A stretch of DNA of 64,000 bases, taken from Merdimmobilis hominis (GTDB lineage Bacteria; Bacillota; Clostridia; Oscillospirales; Ruminococcaceae). The notes below the pieces were generated by a model. It did not search any database. It worked only from the letters and a program-made list of their open reading frames with translations, and had not been told where the DNA came from. The position numbers and the translations under genes are program-made. Positions 62,204 to 64,000 of the stretch are shown in pieces. The stretch lies in NCBI RefSeq assembly GCF_021109255.1, contig NZ_JAJODG010000003.1. One strand, given 5' to 3'. How positions within the stretch are numbered: position 1 is the first letter of the stretch; every line of letters begins with the position of its first letter.

Positions 62204-62848
62204 ATGGATTTGGATCGAAATTTTCTGTTGGCGGCAGGTTTAGCCGCGCTGGCTGCATACCTGATGGGAAGCATAAACTTTGCGGTACTGGTTTCCCGGA
62301 TCTATGCCAAGGATGATGTGCGCCGCCACGGCAGCGGCAATGCGGGCATGACTAATATGCTGCGGACCTATGGCGTCGGCCCGGCGTTCTTCACCGGAGT
62401 CGGGGATTTTAGCAAAGGGGCGCTGGCCGTTCTTGTAGGCCGGATGATCTTCCAGCAGCTGGGGGTCACCGCTATGGACGGCGGCTTTGTGGGGGCGGCA
62501 TTTGTCCTGTTGGGCCATTTGTACCCGATTTTTTTCCACTTCAAAGGGGGAAAAGGGGTGCTGACCAGCTGTGGCGTTATTTTGCTGCTCAACCCCATTG
62601 TGTTTTGTATTTTGATTGGGTTGTATGTGCCTTTGGCGTTCATCACCCGCATTGTCTCCCTGGCCTCCATCCTGGGGGCGATCACCTTCCCGTTTGCCAC
62701 CTATTTTGTGCTGCGGTTCCAGGGGCGGCCCTATGTCTTTGACACGGTGTTTGCCGCGGCCGCGGCCGCGCTGGTGGTGTATATGCACCGGGCCAACATC
62801 AAACGGCTGCTCAACGGCACGGAAGCGCGGTTTGGGGAGAAAAAATAA
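62204..62848 (+). CDS. plsY: Glycerol-3-phosphate acyltransferase PlsY
   Basis: Membrane acyltransferase that transfers acyl from acyl-phosphate to glycerol 3-phosphate; 214 residues. Motifs: DDVRRHGSGNAGMTNMLRTYG (about 29-48), GHLYPIFFHFKGGKGV with the glycine-rich loop, and the last helix region. Five helices are expected. AAGAGGTGCGGTGTGTT precedes the ATG at 62204. gpsA, which makes its substrate, follows after 66 bases. Confidence 0.95.
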   Translation: MDLDRNFLLAAGLAALAAYLMGSINFAVLVSRIYAKDDVRRHGSGNAGMTNMLRTYGVGPAFFTGVGDFSKGALAVLVGRMIFQQLGVTAMDGGFVGAAFVLLGHLYPIFFHFKGGKGVLTSCGVILLLNPIVFCILIGLYVPLAFITRIVSLASILGAITFPFATYFVLRFQGRPYVFDTVFAAAAAALVVYMHRANIKRLLNGTEARFGEKK

Positions 62849-62914
62849 CTGGCAGGACTGGCGCAGTTCCTCAAGGCGCGCCCCTGCGAAAACCACTTTA
62901 TTGGAGGTAGCAAT

Positions 62915-63952
62915 ATGGCACGGTTGATGTTTTTAGGAGCGGGCGGCTTTGGCACCGCCTTGGCGGTGATGGCGCACCGCTATGGCCACCAGGTCACCCT
63001 GTGGTCCTATGATCCCCAGCAGGTGGAAGAAATCCGCCAGAACAAAGAAAACGCCTATCTTCTGCCCGGGGTTCCAGTGCCGGAGGAGATCGACGTAACC
63101 AACTCTCTGGACGCCCTGGGGGAAGCGGATTTGGTCTTTATCGCAACCCCTTCCTCGGCGGTGCGGGAGGTCGCGGCAAAAATCCGCGGCAAAATGCGCC
63201 CCGATGCAGTGGTGGTCTGCGGGGCCAAGGGCCTGGAGCGGGACACTTTGGAAAGCCTGAGCCAGGTGCTGGAGGAATCCCTGCTGGAGAACCCGGTGGT
63301 CATGTTCTCCGGCCCCTCTCACGCGGAGGAGGTATCCCGTGGGGTTCCCACCACGGCGGTGGTGGCTTCTACCGATCCAGAGGCGGCCCGCAAGGTGCAG
63401 GACATCCTCTCCAACTCCTCCCTGCGGCTCTATGTCAACGACGACGTCATGGGGGTCGAGCTGGGCGGGGCCTTAAAAAATGTCATCGCCTTGGCGGTGG
63501 GAATCGCCGACGGCTTAGGCTTGGGGGACAACACCAAAGCGGCCTTGATGACCCGGGGCCTCACCGAGATTGCCCGACTGGGGGTGGCCTGTGGCGCCCG
63601 GCCCGAGACTTTCAGCGGCCTATCCGGCGTGGGGGATTTGATTGTCACCTGCACCAGCGTCCACTCCCGGAACCGGAGAGCCGGCATCCTCATCGGGTCC
63701 GGTTGGTCCCCCCAAGGGGCGGTGGGCGAGGTGGATATGACGGTGGAGGGCTATTTCAGCACCAAGGCCGCCTATGAGCTCTCCCGCCGGCTGGGGGTGG
63801 AGATGCCCATCGTCACTGAAATATACAAGGTGCTGTACGAGGGGAAGGACCCCCAGCAGGCCATCGACGAACTGATGAGCCGTCCCCGCCGCCATGAATC
63901 GGAGGGGCAGTGGCTCGGGGTGGAGAAGCGCCCGGAGACAAAGGAAAACTAA
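62915..63952 (+). CDS. gpsA: Glycerol-3-phosphate dehydrogenase [NAD(P)+]
   Basis: Reduces dihydroxyacetone phosphate to sn-glycerol 3-phosphate for phospholipids; 345 residues. The cofactor loop is FLGAGGFGTALAVMAHRYGH (about 4-23). The conserved FSGPSHAEEVSRGVPT and the catalytic Lys region ELGGALKNVIALAVGIADGL follow, then NTKAALMTRGL. TTGGAGGTAGCAATATG is its ribosome site and start. A terminator follows; it makes a functional pair with plsY. Confidence 0.96.
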   Translation: MARLMFLGAGGFGTALAVMAHRYGHQVTLWSYDPQQVEEIRQNKENAYLLPGVPVPEEIDVTNSLDALGEADLVFIATPSSAVREVAAKIRGKMRPDAVVVCGAKGLERDTLESLSQVLEESLLENPVVMFSGPSHAEEVSRGVPTTAVVASTDPEAARKVQDILSNSSLRLYVNDDVMGVELGGALKNVIALAVGIADGLGLGDNTKAALMTRGLTEIARLGVACGARPETFSGLSGVGDLIVTCTSVHSRNRRAGILIGSGWSPQGAVGEVDMTVEGYFSTKAAYELSRRLGVEMPIVTEIYKVLYEGKDPQQAIDELMSRPRRHESEGQWLGVEKRPETKEN

Positions 63953-63956
63953 GGGG

Positions 63957-63985
63957 CAGGCTGGGAAGATTCCCAGCCTGTTTTT
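63957..63985 (+). terminator. Terminator of plsY-gpsA
   Basis: CAGGCTGGGAA and TTCCCAGCCTG with a 2-base turn, followed by T5. Confidence 0.9.
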
Positions 63986-64000
63986 CTGTAAGACTCTGGG

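Overview
The window looks like a chromosome segment of a spore-forming, Gram-positive, anaerobic gut-type Clostridia, most like Oscillospiraceae/Ruminococcaceae. The evidence is GC-rich codon use with AT-rich intergenic gaps, strong AGGAGG-type ribosome binding sites, Firmicutes-type gene orders (hrcA-grpE-dnaK-dnaJ-prmA-rsmE; yceD-rpmF; der-plsY-gpsA), sporulation genes (spmA, spmB, spoIID, spoIIE, an AbrB regulator, two DacF-like carboxypeptidases) and a meso-diaminopimelate dehydrogenase. I see no insertion sequence, prophage, CRISPR array, tRNA or rRNA. Most of the window is housekeeping.

Layout. 1-416 is the 5' part of a VanG-like D-Ala ligase. 633-3135 is the rpmG-secE-nusG-rplK-rplA operon with two rRNA-like L1-site leaders. 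3169-10285 holds abrB, spmAB, an acetyltransferase, a LOR/SDH-family enzyme, two membrane proteins, a phosphatase with a decayed corrinoid adenosyltransferase behind it, and a Cro/CI regulator. 10454-16684 has a nitroreductase, a lipoprotein/response regulator/kinase set, a DUF1385 protein and prmC. 16738-18010 is the L10-leader-controlled rplJ-rplL operon, separated from rplKA and not followed by rpoBC. 18124-21359 is a Ugp-type ABC importer on the minus strand. 22128-31533 is the CIRCE-controlled heat-shock set followed by two DUF3841 proteins, prmA, rsmE, a membrane protein and a response regulator.

31538-45356 carries spoIID, a 7-alpha-hydroxysteroid dehydrogenase-like SDR, an aminotransferase, trpS, gltX, spoIIE, a carboxypeptidase and a phosphoesterase. 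45439-50643 has purL and mtaB. 51014-55142 has dacF, pgi, a small P-loop protein and ddh. 55303-56637 is a probable iron-regulated DUF3793-flavodoxin operon with two GTTAG-N6-CTAAC operator-like sites. 56811-63985 holds yceD-rpmF, a PDZ/radical-SAM protein that apparently starts at CTG, der, a secreted hypothetical protein, bioY, and plsY-gpsA behind a possibly structured leader.

The genes serve translation and protein quality control, sporulation and wall remodelling, phospholipid precursor synthesis, purine synthesis and uptake of sugar-phosphate-type solutes and biotin. The most notable observations are the paired metalloregulator-like sites before the flavodoxin operon, the broken adenosyltransferase with an expanded P-loop, the unexplained region before plsY, the CTG start, the duplicated L1-site leaders, and the two palindromic intergenic elements. 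I found no clearly new multi-gene system.
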